Source of the DNA: Halanaerobium saccharolyticum
Lineage (GTDB): Bacteria > Bacillota > Halanaerobiia > Halanaerobiales > Halanaerobiaceae
Assembly: GCF_004362045.1 (NCBI RefSeq)
Contig: NZ_SNWX01000024.1
Location: forward strand, 1-48,274
Length of the DNA: 48,274 nucleotides
Direction of reading: 5' to 3'
Shown: in pieces, positions 19,057 through 28,438 of the stretch
Layout: every line of letters starts with the position of its first letter
How positions within the stretch are numbered: position 1 is the first letter of the stretch
Notes under the pieces: model-generated
What the model was told of the DNA's origin: nothing
Seen by the model: only the letters and a program-made list of their open reading frames with translations
Database searches by the model: none
Position numbers and translations under genes: made by a program

Positions 19057-20406
19057 TTAATCAATATTTTTTATAACATTCTCCTGAAAAATTTTCCCTC
19101 TCTCTTTATAACTGGAGAACATATCCCAGCTGGGACAGGCAGGAGATAAAAGTAAAGCTTTATCTCCAGATAAGCTTTCTACTCCAATTTGAGCAGCGGC
19201 CTCCATTGTTGTAACTTTTACTATCTCCAATTTGGAGTCTGCAAAAAGAGAAGCAATTTTTTCTGCGGTTTCCCCAATTAAAATTAAAATCTTAACTTTC
19301 TCTTTAATCAGAGGCACTAACTCCGAGAAATCGGCATTTCTATCCTGACCTCCCGCTATTAAAATAATATCCTGTTCAATACTGGCAAGAGCTTTTAGAG
19401 CCGCATCAGGATTGGTTGCTTTTGAATCATCAATAATTAAATAATCCTTTGAGTTTTTAACAATTTCCATCCGGTGAGACTGCAGTTTATAGTTTTCAGC
19501 AGCTCTCTGAATTTTTTCTATTTTTTGACCAGCAAGATATGCTGCCAGAGCTGCAAAAGCAGCATTTTTACGATTGTGTTCCCCAGGTAAATCAATTTTT
19601 TTAAAATCCAGCAGCTTTAGCTCTTCTTGCTGAAAATAAGCTTCTTCTTTACTAATTAACAAATCAGCCTTTTTAGATTCAGAACTAATACCTAGAACAC
19701 TGGCCTTAATTTCGTCTTTCAAATCTAAAAGATATGGATCATCAAAATTAAGAATTGCATAATCGGTCTCTTTTTGATTACTAAAAATATTTTTCTTGGC
19801 TTTCTGATAATTATCTTCACTGTGGTGGCGGTCCAGATGGTCTGGACTGTAATTCAAATAAAGAGCAATTTTAGCTTTAAATTGCTTAACTGCCTCTAAC
19901 TGAAAAGAACTCAATTCTAGAATAACTTTTTCTCCAGACTGCAGTTGATTAATAATAGAGATAAAAGGGATCCCTATATTCCCTGCTACTTTGACCTGAT
20001 CACCATCTAAATCGCTCAGCATTGCCCCCAGCAGTTCTGCAGTAGTAGTTTTACCATTAGTACCTGTAACAGCTATAATTTCCGCTTCTGACTGTCTAAA
20101 GGCAAATTCGATTTCACTAATTGTCTCAATTCCTTTTTTTCTGGCCGTTTTCAAAATTTCTAAATCATAAGGAACGCCGGGACTTAAAATAATTAATTCG
20201 CTTTCCAGAATTTGTCTCCCATTACTTCCCAGATCAAATTCTATATTTACACTATCAACTTGGGCAATCAAATCCCTTAAATCTTCTCTATTTTTTGAGT
20301 CAGCAACAATGATGTCCAGATCAAATTTTGATAAATATTTAACAACTTCCAATCCAGTACGGGGACTAAAACCTAAGACAGCAATTTTTTGATAATCTAA
20401 AGTCAA
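19057..20406 (-). CDS. murD: UDP-N-acetylmuramoyl-L-alanine--D-glutamate ligase MurD
   Basis: MurD adds D-glutamate to UDP-MurNAc-L-Ala. The 449-residue enzyme shows the ATP loop VTGTNGKTTTAELLG, the signature LELSSFQLE, NYSPDHLDRH and the late region LIAGGQDRNADFSEL and LSPACPSWDMFSSYKERG typical of MurD. A TTG start is inferred from AAGGAG about ten bases upstream. It lies between mraY and ftsW. Confidence 0.97.
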   Translation of the reverse strand: MTLDYQKIAVLGFSPRTGLEVVKYLSKFDLDIIVADSKNREDLRDLIAQVDSVNIEFDLGSNGRQILESELIILSPGVPYDLEILKTARKKGIETISEIEFAFRQSEAEIIAVTGTNGKTTTAELLGAMLSDLDGDQVKVAGNIGIPFISIINQLQSGEKVILELSSFQLEAVKQFKAKIALYLNYSPDHLDRHHSEDNYQKAKKNIFSNQKETDYAILNFDDPYLLDLKDEIKASVLGISSESKKADLLISKEEAYFQQEELKLLDFKKIDLPGEHNRKNAAFAALAAYLAGQKIEKIQRAAENYKLQSHRMEIVKNSKDYLIIDDSKATNPDAALKALASIEQDIILIAGGQDRNADFSELVPLIKEKVKILILIGETAEKIASLFADSKLEIVKVTTMEAAAQIGVESLSGDKALLLSPACPSWDMFSSYKERGKIFQENVIKNID

Positions 20407-20465
20407 TAAAATCTAACTCCTTTAAAATATAAATATTAATCTAAAACAAAAAAACAAAATTTTAT

Positions 20466-21416
20466 TTATAATATAGAAAGCAGAGCAGCAAGAGATAATA
20501 TAATAGTAATAATCACAAATCTAAATACAATTTTATTTTCTGCCAGTCCAGCTAACTCAAAGTGATGATGGATTGGTGTCATCTTAAATACTCTTTTACC
20601 ACCTGTAATTTTATAATAGGGAACCTGAATCATAACCGATAGAGTTTCGACCACATATATACCACCGATAACCAATAGGTATAGTTCTGCAGCTGTAAAA
20701 ACTGCTGCTGCTCCCAGAAAGGCCCCTATTGCAAGTGAACCTACATCTCCCATAAATACGGAAGCCGGATTGGCATTATACCAGAGAAAAGCAGTTGTGC
20801 TGCCTGCCATAATCAGCATCAAAAGACTGTATTCTGGTAAATTAAGTAAGTAGAACAATAAAGCAAAGGCCAGAGTCACTACAGTGGTTATTCCAGCTGC
20901 CAGGCCATCCAGACCGTCAGTAAGATTAACTGCATTAGAGCTGCCAATAATTACAATAAAAGACAGTAAAAATTTGCCTGCCGCACCTAAATTATAGAAA
21001 TCATAAAAAGGGAGCAGTATACTATGTTGATTAGCTACAAAAACTGCCACCACTGCTGTTACTGCAGCTGCAGCTATCTGCAGAATAATTTTTTGCCAGG
21101 CTCGAAGCCCCAGGGATCGCTCAAACTTTATTTTTAAAAAATCATCTAAAAAACCTGTTAAAGCCATAATAAAAGTTGTCAGCAAAATTGCTATAATCTC
21201 TATATTGAGATGCAGAAGTGATATTGAAAAAAATAAGAAAGCAGAAATGATTAAAAGCCCCCCCATTGTTGGGATTCCTGCTTTTTTTAGATGACTTTCC
21301 GGTCCATAATCACGTACCTGCTGGCCAAAATTAATCCTTTTTATATAACTAATAAAAGTATTACCACTAAAAATAATTAATAATAATGGTAAAAGATATG
21401 CTAAAATATACCACAT
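20466..21416 (-). CDS. mraY: phospho-MurNAc-pentapeptide transferase MraY
   Basis: The integral membrane enzyme that makes lipid I from UDP-MurNAc-pentapeptide and undecaprenyl phosphate. The 316-residue protein has about ten membrane segments. Family motifs are KKAGIPTMGGLL, the catalytic acidic pair in TGFLDDFLKI, NAVNLTDGLDGLA, NANPASVFMGDVGSLA and MTPIHHHFEL. The length is normal. It starts one base after the murF stop. Confidence 0.97.
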   Translation of the reverse strand: MWYILAYLLPLLLIIFSGNTFISYIKRINFGQQVRDYGPESHLKKAGIPTMGGLLIISAFLFFSISLLHLNIEIIAILLTTFIMALTGFLDDFLKIKFERSLGLRAWQKIILQIAAAAVTAVVAVFVANQHSILLPFYDFYNLGAAGKFLLSFIVIIGSSNAVNLTDGLDGLAAGITTVVTLAFALLFYLLNLPEYSLLMLIMAGSTTAFLWYNANPASVFMGDVGSLAIGAFLGAAAVFTAAELYLLVIGGIYVVETLSVMIQVPYYKITGGKRVFKMTPIHHHFELAGLAENKIVFRFVIITIILSLAALLSIL

Positions 21417-21417
21417 T

Positions 21418-22815
21418 TTAGAGCTCCTTATTTTTTAATTCAGCTGCTATTTCTTCCAGTTTGTTGGCTCTTGATCCTTTGATTAAAATCAAATCATCTG
21501 TTTTTATTTCAGCAGCAAGAAAATCAATACATTCCTGGTTATCATTCAAAATTATTAATTTTTCTGTCTGCATTTTAGACTCAGCTCCAGCTGCAATATC
21601 TTTAGCTTTACTACCAATTGTTATCAATAAATCCACTTCTTTTTCTGCAGCATAAGCACCAATTTCCTGATGTTTAACCTTACTTTCCGAACCTAATTCC
21701 AGCATAGAGGCTAAAACAGCTATTTTTCTCTCTGCCTTTAACTCAAATAAAACATCAAGAGCAGCTTTTACAGCCAGAGGATTGGCATTATAACTATCAT
21801 TTATAATCCGGGAACCATTATTTAGTTCAACAAACTCCATTCTGTTGGAGGAAAATTTTGTCTTCAGCAAACCCTGCTGAATTTCACTTAAACCAAGCTT
21901 TAGTTTAAATGCTGTAATTAGGGCAGTCATCACATTATAAATATTATGTTTACCGGCTTTATTAAATTTGAAATTATAAACTTCATCTCCATATTTCACT
22001 TTAAAATTTAAGATTTCTTTATTTTTGTCAAAAGAATAATCTATTGTCTGCAGATCTGCCCCCGTTTCAAAACCAAAATATATTACTTCTGCCGCTGTAG
22101 TTTCTCCCATTTTTCTGGTATAATAGTTATCGTAATTTAAGACTGCAGTGTCAGATTCTTTGAGCTGGTCAATTAATTCTTTTTTTGCCTGAGCAATATT
22201 TTCCAGACTACCCAGCTGTTTTAGATGGGCTGCAGCAACATTAGTTACAATCCCAAAATCAGGTACTGCTATTTTTGCAAGCAGCTCAATTTCTCCTAAA
22301 GCACTCATTCCCATTTCCAGAACAGCAATTTCTTTCTCAGCTGTTAAGCGTAACAGAGTTAAAGGAAGTCCCAGATGATTATTATAGTTTCCTTCAGTTT
22401 TTAAACAATTATATTTTTGAGAAAGGACAGAATAGATCAAATCTTTAGTAGTGGTTTTACCAGCACTTCCTGTCACCGCAACCACTTTTAAATCAGCAAA
22501 TGTTTTTCTATAATTATGAGCAATATCCTGCAGAGCCCTGGTAGTATCAGCAACTTTTAATACAGCCACCTCTGAGTTTTTGAGAAAATCACTTTCAATT
22601 TCCCGATCAACAATTACTGCCCCAGCTCCATTATTTACAGCATCTTCCAGATATATATGTCCATCCTGATTTTCTCCAATGATTGCGATAAATAAATAAT
22701 TCTTCTTAACTTCCCTGCTGTCAATCACAATTTCTTCTATTATTTGCTCACCAGTTCCCTGTAACAATTCTGCTCCAGAAAATTTAATTATTTTATTTAA
22801 ACTTAATCTCTCCAT
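21418..22815 (-). CDS. murF: UDP-MurNAc-tripeptide--D-Ala-D-Ala ligase MurF
   Basis: MurF adds the D-Ala-D-Ala dipeptide made by Ddl. The 465-residue protein has the N-terminal uridine-binding domain (DSREVKKNYLFIAIIGENQDGH), the ATP loop VTGSAGKTTTKDLI, the signature EMGMSALGEIELLAKIA, NRMEFVELNNGSRIINDSYNANP and the C-terminal ADP-side domain. The start directly follows the murE stop, so the genes are coupled. Ddl itself is encoded in the neighbouring operon at 29607-30659. Confidence 0.97.
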   Translation of the reverse strand: MERLSLNKIIKFSGAELLQGTGEQIIEEIVIDSREVKKNYLFIAIIGENQDGHIYLEDAVNNGAGAVIVDREIESDFLKNSEVAVLKVADTTRALQDIAHNYRKTFADLKVVAVTGSAGKTTTKDLIYSVLSQKYNCLKTEGNYNNHLGLPLTLLRLTAEKEIAVLEMGMSALGEIELLAKIAVPDFGIVTNVAAAHLKQLGSLENIAQAKKELIDQLKESDTAVLNYDNYYTRKMGETTAAEVIYFGFETGADLQTIDYSFDKNKEILNFKVKYGDEVYNFKFNKAGKHNIYNVMTALITAFKLKLGLSEIQQGLLKTKFSSNRMEFVELNNGSRIINDSYNANPLAVKAALDVLFELKAERKIAVLASMLELGSESKVKHQEIGAYAAEKEVDLLITIGSKAKDIAAGAESKMQTEKLIILNDNQECIDFLAAEIKTDDLILIKGSRANKLEEIAAELKNKEL

Positions 22816-24282
22816 TTAAATTCCTTTCGCTTCTACCGCAGCCTGATAGGCAACTTTTCGGTCATCAAGCTCTATTTTTTTATTTTTTAATATTTGAAAC
22901 TTCTCGTGTCCTCTGCCCAGAAGCATCACTAAATCATCTTTTTGGGCCAGCATAATTGCTTTTTTAATTGCTTTTTTGCGATCAGCAATAACTTCATAAT
23001 TAGTAAAATCCGTACTAAAACCAGCTTCTATTTCAGCAAATATCTCTGCTGGTTCTTCACTGCGTGGATTATCATTACTGACAATTGTATAGTCAGCATA
23101 TTTTTCTGCCAGAGCAGCCATTGCGGCTCTTTTGCTGCGGTCCCTATCTCCCCCACAACCAAAAAGTACAATTAATTTATTTTTATCCATAACACTGGCT
23201 GTTTTTAAAACATTTTTCATACCATCTGGAGTATGTGCATAATCAACCACTATCTGGAAATCCTGGCCTGCATTTATGATTTCAAAACGTCCCGGCACAG
23301 CAGGAATATTAGTTAAAGCCTTTTTAATAGTTTCCTGTTCAACTCTCATTAGATCAGCTGTTAAAATTGCAGCTAGAGAATTATAGATATTAAAAACTCC
23401 ACCTAAATTCAATTTAAAGAGGGTCTCAATTCTACCTGCTGTTCTGTATTCCATACCTCTCTGATGCAGTTCATAATCAGAAGTATATAAATCTGCTCTA
23501 GAAGAAGATAAACTGTAAAAATAATTCTTTCCGCCTGATTTTTCCTGAATATAATCAGCATTTGTATCATCAAGATTAATTACTGCATATTGATCTGAAT
23601 TTAACTGAGCAAATAATCGAGATTTAACTGCTCGATAATTCTCCAGATTTTTATGATAATCAAGATGCTCGGGGCTAATATTTGTGAAAATAGCAGCAGC
23701 AAATTCCATCCCTTCAACCCTATATAAATCCAGAGCATGTGATGAAACCTCCATCACCCCATATTCCACTTCTTCTTCTCGCATCTGAGAAAAATATCTG
23801 TATAAATCAACAGATTCCGGAGTTGTTCTTTTTGAATCAAGCTCCCGGCTGCCAATTATGTTTTTAATAGTACCAAAAAGAGCTGCTTTACCTCTGGCTT
23901 CCTTTAAAATGTTGTATAATAAATAGGAAGTTGTGGTCTTACCATTAGTTCCAGTAATTCCTATCAACTTAATATCTTTCAGGGGGTTTTTAAAAAAAAT
24001 TTTACCCAGTTGAGCCATTGTTTTTCTGCTGTTATTAACCTTAATATAACTGACCCCACTCTGGTAATCTGAAAGCTCATCTTCTATAACTACTGCTGTG
24101 GCACCGTTTTTTATAGCCTGGTCAATAAAACGATGTCCATCAACTTCAAATCCGGAAATGGCTACAAAAAGATTATCTTTTTCTATCATCCGGGAATCAT
24201 ATTTAATCTCGGTAATCTTCTTTTCTAAACTACCTTTTTTTAATTCATAATCTATATTATATAACAAATTTTTTAACTTCAT
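22816..24282 (-). CDS. murE: UDP-MurNAc-dipeptide--diaminopimelate ligase MurE
   Basis: MurE adds the third stem-peptide residue. The 488-residue enzyme has the ATP loop ITGTNGKTTTSYLLY, the signature EVSSHALDLYRVEG, NISPEHLDYH and LFGCGGDRDRSKRAAM. The motif DNPRSEEP marks the meso-diaminopimelate-adding type, in contrast with lysine-adding enzymes, so a DAP-type peptidoglycan is predicted. I use the ATG at 24282; a GTG at 24300 would overlap the GGAGG ribosome site. Confidence 0.96.
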   Translation of the reverse strand: MKLKNLLYNIDYELKKGSLEKKITEIKYDSRMIEKDNLFVAISGFEVDGHRFIDQAIKNGATAVVIEDELSDYQSGVSYIKVNNSRKTMAQLGKIFFKNPLKDIKLIGITGTNGKTTTSYLLYNILKEARGKAALFGTIKNIIGSRELDSKRTTPESVDLYRYFSQMREEEVEYGVMEVSSHALDLYRVEGMEFAAAIFTNISPEHLDYHKNLENYRAVKSRLFAQLNSDQYAVINLDDTNADYIQEKSGGKNYFYSLSSSRADLYTSDYELHQRGMEYRTAGRIETLFKLNLGGVFNIYNSLAAILTADLMRVEQETIKKALTNIPAVPGRFEIINAGQDFQIVVDYAHTPDGMKNVLKTASVMDKNKLIVLFGCGGDRDRSKRAAMAALAEKYADYTIVSNDNPRSEEPAEIFAEIEAGFSTDFTNYEVIADRKKAIKKAIMLAQKDDLVMLLGRGHEKFQILKNKKIELDDRKVAYQAAVEAKGI

Positions 24283-24322
24283 CTTAAAAACAACCTCCAC
24301 AACTAATTGTTCAACTTACTAA

Positions 24323-26392
24323 CTATCGGAGTTTTAAATTTACTTTTTTAGAACTTTTAATTCTACTTCCCGGGTAAACTGACTGACCTACAACTTTTCC
24401 GGAACCATCTAAAATCAATTTCAGACCTTTTTCTCCTGCAAGTCTTTCTGCTTCAATTCCAGTTAGACCTCTAAAATCCGGTACCGCAATCAGCATTTGT
24501 TCTCTTTGTTTCTTCTCACTGAAGAGCCAGACTGTAGACTTATAATTTGCTTTAACTCCAGATGCAGGAAGTTGAGCTCTTACAACTTCGCCATCCCCCA
24601 TTAGTTTAACATTAAATCCTTTTTCTCTCAAACTGGTTTCTGCACTTAAAAAATCAGACCCTATTAAATCAGGAACTATAATTTCTCTTTGACTTTGTTT
24701 AAAATAAAAATCATTATCCTGACCGGGTTTAATATTTAAGTAATTCAAAATATTGGCTGTCAAATTCTTAAAAACAGGAGCTGCTGTCTGACTACCATAA
24801 TAGGTCTCACCTTTAATATCATATAAAATAGTTAAAATAACTAGATCTCTGTCTCCAGCAGGTACAATACCAATAAAAGAAGAATCATAAATATCCTCAT
24901 TATAGTGTTTGGCGGTACCAGTTTTTCCCCCAATTTCATAACCCTCAATGGCAGCCTGAGTTCCTGTTCCACTTTCTACTACCTGTTTTAATAATTCTTT
25001 TGTTTTATCAGCAGTACTTTTAGATATAACCTGTCTTACAACCTGAGGTTCATTGATTATATCTTCAGAATTACTGCCAGTATCAACTCTTTTTACCAGC
25101 CGCGGTCTCATCAACTTTCCTTCATTGGCAACTGCTGCCACTGCCGTTACCAGCTGAATCGGAGTTACTGAAATACCATGTCCAAAAGAAAAAGTTGCCA
25201 GTTCTAAAGGACCAATTTTTTGGTAATCCGGAATAATCCCCGCTGCCTCTGCTGGTAATCTAATTCCTGTCTGTTCTCCAAAACCAAAAGCCTTAATATA
25301 AGAATAAAAAGTTTCCTTTTTCATCTTGAGACCAACTTCAACAAAACCAGGGTTACATGAATTTTTTATAACTTCAGCAAAAGTCTGAGATCCGTGACCA
25401 ATACTACTCCAACAGCTTATTTCTTCATTTTCTACATAAATATGACCTGGATCAGTTAAAATATCATTTTCAGTAATTACCCCTTCCTCGAGAGCAGAAG
25501 CAGCAGTAATTATTTTAAAAGTAGACCCGGGTTCAAAAACATCACTAATTGCTCTATTACGCCAGTTTTTCTCCGGGTAATTAGCAAAATTATTTGGATT
25601 ATAAGTAGGAGTATTGGCCATTGCAAGTAAATCTCCATTAGAAGAATCCATAACAATAACTGAACCCCCTGAAAAATCAAAGGTTTTAGCAGCATTTTCA
25701 AGTTCCTTTTCTGCCATATATTGAATTACTTCATCAATAGTCAGGTGGACATTATACCCATCTCTACCGGGAACAGCCTCTCTAACCCCATTGGGGATTG
25801 TGTGACCTTCTGCATCTTTTTCTACAATAATTTTTCCGGCTTTACCACTTAAATAATTATTATAAGAAAGTTCTAATCCATTAAGTCCATTATTATCTAC
25901 ACCAGTAAAACCAATAATATGAGAAGCCAGCTCTCCCTCAGGATAATATCTTTTACTTTCTTCAGTAAATGTAATCCCTTTTAAATTCTTATTCTCGATT
26001 TTCTGAAATGTTTTCCGACTAACTTTTCGCTGTAAAAAAATTGCAGCTGCATCAGAAATTATTCGTCTATAAATAGTATTATAATCTTTGTCCAGAATCT
26101 CAGCAAGTTCAGCAGCAGTTTTTTCTGGATTAATAATATTATCCGGCAGAGCAACCACAGTCTTTGCCGGTAAGCTGACTGCAAGTTTCCTGCCGGTATT
26201 ATCATAGATTATTCCTCTTTCTGAATTTACTACAAATTCTTTGACCCGCTGACTTAATGCCATATGTTTATATTCTGCACTATTAATTATCTGAATCCAG
26301 ACAAGTCTTAAAGCCAGAATAATAAATAATATAAAGATAATTGCAAAATAGAATATTACTCTATTTTTTACAGTCTTTTCAAATCGCTGCAA
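24323..26392 (-). CDS. class B penicillin-binding protein with two PASTA domains (FtsI/SpoVD type)
   Basis: A septal transpeptidase that crosslinks peptidoglycan. The 689-residue protein has one N-terminal membrane anchor (about 12-35), a dimerisation domain (about 50-215) and a transpeptidase domain with the catalytic serine S290 in GSTFK, SCN at 345-347 and KTG at 490-492. Two C-terminal PASTA repeats follow (about 571-628 and 633-689), beginning with VPDLIG and VPDFRG. The layout matches SpoVD and PASTA-bearing division PBPs; its place in dcw suggests vegetative FtsI function. A TTG start follows GGAGG by seven bases. Confidence 0.95.
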   Translation of the reverse strand: MQRFEKTVKNRVIFYFAIIFILFIILALRLVWIQIINSAEYKHMALSQRVKEFVVNSERGIIYDNTGRKLAVSLPAKTVVALPDNIINPEKTAAELAEILDKDYNTIYRRIISDAAAIFLQRKVSRKTFQKIENKNLKGITFTEESKRYYPEGELASHIIGFTGVDNNGLNGLELSYNNYLSGKAGKIIVEKDAEGHTIPNGVREAVPGRDGYNVHLTIDEVIQYMAEKELENAAKTFDFSGGSVIVMDSSNGDLLAMANTPTYNPNNFANYPEKNWRNRAISDVFEPGSTFKIITAASALEEGVITENDILTDPGHIYVENEEISCWSSIGHGSQTFAEVIKNSCNPGFVEVGLKMKKETFYSYIKAFGFGEQTGIRLPAEAAGIIPDYQKIGPLELATFSFGHGISVTPIQLVTAVAAVANEGKLMRPRLVKRVDTGSNSEDIINEPQVVRQVISKSTADKTKELLKQVVESGTGTQAAIEGYEIGGKTGTAKHYNEDIYDSSFIGIVPAGDRDLVILTILYDIKGETYYGSQTAAPVFKNLTANILNYLNIKPGQDNDFYFKQSQREIIVPDLIGSDFLSAETSLREKGFNVKLMGDGEVVRAQLPASGVKANYKSTVWLFSEKKQREQMLIAVPDFRGLTGIEAERLAGEKGLKLILDGSGKVVGQSVYPGSRIKSSKKVNLKLR

Positions 26393-26403
26393 ATATAATC
26401 CTC

Positions 26404-26874
26404 CTATTCAAATGATTCTGCCTGAACAGTAGCTACTTCACTAATTATTTTATCATAAATTTGTGCTAAGAAAAACTTTTCTTTTGGAATGTCAGCCATA
26501 AATTTTTCTTTTTTTTCACTCTGATTATTATAAACCAGGGTTACCCTTTTATCTGGCTCAATCATATTCAATTCTCTTTTGGCAATTTTTTCGATTTCTG
26601 CCAGAGAAGTTTTGCTGGCCAATTCTACTTCCAGCCGATCATTTTTTAACTTAATAGTTTCTAATTTTTCCTCTAATTGCAGCAGTTTAGAACTGCTCTG
26701 ATTGATATTTAAAACTTGAGAAATATATAACAATATGGAGATACTAATAAAAACCATCATAAATATATATAATATTGTTAAGGCCTGTTTTTTTACATTT
26801 GTAAAATTATAGGATGACTCATTGAGATAATTACTCTGAGAAACTCCATTTTCATAACCTGGTTCCGTATACAT
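26404..26874 (-). CDS. ftsL: FtsL/DivIC-like division protein
   Basis: A 156-residue bitopic protein with a cytoplasmic tail of about 30 residues, one membrane segment (about 32-54), then a leucine-rich coiled coil (LLQLEEKLETIKLKNDRLEVEL) and IAKRELNMIEPDKRVTLVY. This is the FtsL architecture, and FtsL proteins have little sequence conservation. It sits between rsmH and the penicillin-binding protein, the standard ftsL position. The extra 50 residues after the coiled coil are unusual in length but not informative. Confidence 0.85.
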   Translation of the reverse strand: MYTEPGYENGVSQSNYLNESSYNFTNVKKQALTILYIFMMVFISISILLYISQVLNINQSSSKLLQLEEKLETIKLKNDRLEVELASKTSLAEIEKIAKRELNMIEPDKRVTLVYNNQSEKKEKFMADIPKEKFFLAQIYDKIISEVATVQAESFE

Positions 26875-26890
26875 TTTATTACCTCCCTCT

Positions 26891-27823
26891 TTAAATTTTT
26901 TCTGCTGCTCTCATCTTGGCACTTCTTGAGCGTGGATTTGATTCCTTTTCTTCCTTTGAAGCCTGAACCGGACTCCTAGTTATAACCTTAACTTTTGCCT
27001 CTTTATCACAGACACAGATCGGAAAATCTGGTGGACAGGTACAATCTTTTGCCAGGTTTCTAAATTTATGTTTTACTATTCTATCTTCCAGTGAATGAAA
27101 GGTTATTATTACCAGCCTACCACCCGGTTTTAAATAGTCAACTGCCTTATCAATTAGATTTTTAAGCTGTTCCAGTTCATTATTAGTTTCAATTCTTAAA
27201 GCCTGAAAAGTTCTTCTGGCCGGATGTCCACCACTTCTTCTGACAGCTTTAGGAATAGCAGCTTTAATTACCTCCACCAGATCACTGGTAGTTTTAATTT
27301 CCTCCTCAGCTCTCATTTTAACTATAAATTCAGCTATTCGAGCAGCCCAGTTTTCTTCTCCATATTCAGTAATAATTTTTTCTAATTCTGCCTGAGAGTA
27401 ATTATTTACTATATCCCCTGCAGTTAATTTTTGTTTTGGATTCATTCTCATATCTAAAGGGCCCTCTTTTTGGTAGCTAAATCCTCGTTCAGGATTATCC
27501 AGCTGGGGAGAAGAAACTCCTAAATCAAAGAGCATTCCATCAACAGCTTCAATCCCCAATTCTGCAAGCACCTGATCAAAATCCTGAAAATTTGAGTGTG
27601 CTAAAATTAAAGATTCTTCATCTGGAAAACGTTTCTTTACTGCCTCAATTGCAGCAGTATCCCGGTCAACTGCAATTAATTTACCTTCTTCAGATAAGTT
27701 TTTTAGAATTTCCGAACTGTGTCCAGCTCTACCTAAAGTCCCATCTAAATAAATTCCGTCTTCTTTTATATTTAAATATTCAATTGCTTCTTCTAATAAT
27801 ACAGCCTGATGAGTATAATCCAT
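26891..27823 (-). CDS. rsmH: 16S rRNA m4C1402 methyltransferase RsmH
   Basis: RsmH (MraW) N4-methylates C1402 of 16S rRNA using S-adenosylmethionine. The 310-residue protein has HQAVLLEEAIEYL at the start, the SAM loop LDGTLGRAGHSSEIL, the block DLGVSSPQLDNPERGFSY, and LDMRMNP. The C-terminal region has TFHSLEDRIVKHKF and a run of cysteines in CTCPPDFPICVC. The length is normal. It follows mraZ by 13 bases. Confidence 0.97.
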   Translation of the reverse strand: MDYTHQAVLLEEAIEYLNIKEDGIYLDGTLGRAGHSSEILKNLSEEGKLIAVDRDTAAIEAVKKRFPDEESLILAHSNFQDFDQVLAELGIEAVDGMLFDLGVSSPQLDNPERGFSYQKEGPLDMRMNPKQKLTAGDIVNNYSQAELEKIITEYGEENWAARIAEFIVKMRAEEEIKTTSDLVEVIKAAIPKAVRRSGGHPARRTFQALRIETNNELEQLKNLIDKAVDYLKPGGRLVIITFHSLEDRIVKHKFRNLAKDCTCPPDFPICVCDKEAKVKVITRSPVQASKEEKESNPRSRSAKMRAAEKI

Positions 27824-27836
27824 ATTAAAATCCTTT

Positions 27837-28268
27837 CTAGATTCCTAATTCTTCCATTGCATCTGCAATATCTTCATAAGAATCTTCTACATCGTCCATG
27901 TAGGTATCCCATTTTTCTTTGGCCCAGAGTTCAATTCTATTTGCCAGACCGATTATAACTATTTCGTGATCAAAATCAGCGTAGTCTCTTAAATTTATTG
28001 GTAGGGAAACTCTTCCCTGTTTATCTAATTCGCATTCGTTAGCTCCTGAAAAGAAAAAGCGGACAAAATTTCGGGCATTTTTACTGGTCATTGGTAGGGA
28101 AGTTAATTTTTTTTCTAATTCTTTCCACTCAGCCATCGGATAAAGAAATAAACAATTATCAAGCCCTCTAGTAATAACAAACTGCTCACTTAAGTCTTCC
28201 CTGAGCTTAGAAGGGATGATTAAACGTCCTTTATTATCCATATTATGAGTGTATTCTCCCATAAACAT
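27837..28268 (-). CDS. mraZ: transcriptional regulator MraZ
   Basis: MraZ is a DNA-binding SpoVT/AbrB-like protein that forms a ring and represses the dcw operon it begins. From the ATG at 28268 it has 143 residues, the usual family length. Two similar halves are visible, [21 protein letters not shown] and [19 protein letters not shown]. The earlier in-frame codon would add five residues of ribosome-site sequence. The leader before it contains 10-bp-spaced repeats that fit MraZ boxes, so autoregulation is likely. Confidence 0.96.
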   Translation of the reverse strand: MFMGEYTHNMDNKGRLIIPSKLREDLSEQFVITRGLDNCLFLYPMAEWKELEKKLTSLPMTSKNARNFVRFFFSGANECELDKQGRVSLPINLRDYADFDHEIVIIGLANRIELWAKEKWDTYMDDVEDSYEDIADAMEELGI

Positions 28269-28273
28269 AATAT

Positions 28274-28316
28274 CACTTCCCACTTTCTACCCTTTTACTC
28301 CACTTTTCACCACTTA
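28274..28316 (-). promoter_or_regulatory. putative MraZ-binding repeats
   Basis: Reading the minus strand, AAGTGGTGAA, AAGTGGAGTA, AAAGGGTAGA and AAGTGGGAAG follow each other with an exact 10-base period (plus-strand CACTT units at 28281, 28301 and 28311, degenerate at 28291). MraZ is known to bind short tandem repeats of the type AAAGTGG or TGGGA with helical spacing in front of its own operon. No clear -35/-10 pair was found nearby. Confidence 0.75.
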
Positions 28317-28410
28317 ATAATTTTATTCTACATCAAATAGAAAAGTCCTTTATATTTATCAAAAAAAAATAATAAATTTTTATTAAACATAAATAATTAC
28401 CTGACAAACT

Positions 28411-28438
28411 AAAAACCCACCGCAAACGGTGGGTTTTT
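28411..28438 (-). terminator. intrinsic terminator of dinB
   Basis: A 12-bp stem, AAAAACCCACCG with CGGTGGGTTTTT and loop CAAA, ends in T-runs on either strand. It overlaps the last bases of the dinB stop codon and separates the trpS-ddl-dinB operon from the mraZ leader. Confidence 0.9.

Noticed and set aside
28321-28410. A promoter for mraZ using TTGTCA or TTGATA boxes
   Set aside because: The matching -10 hexamers at proper spacing are poor, so no promoter is annotated although one must exist here.
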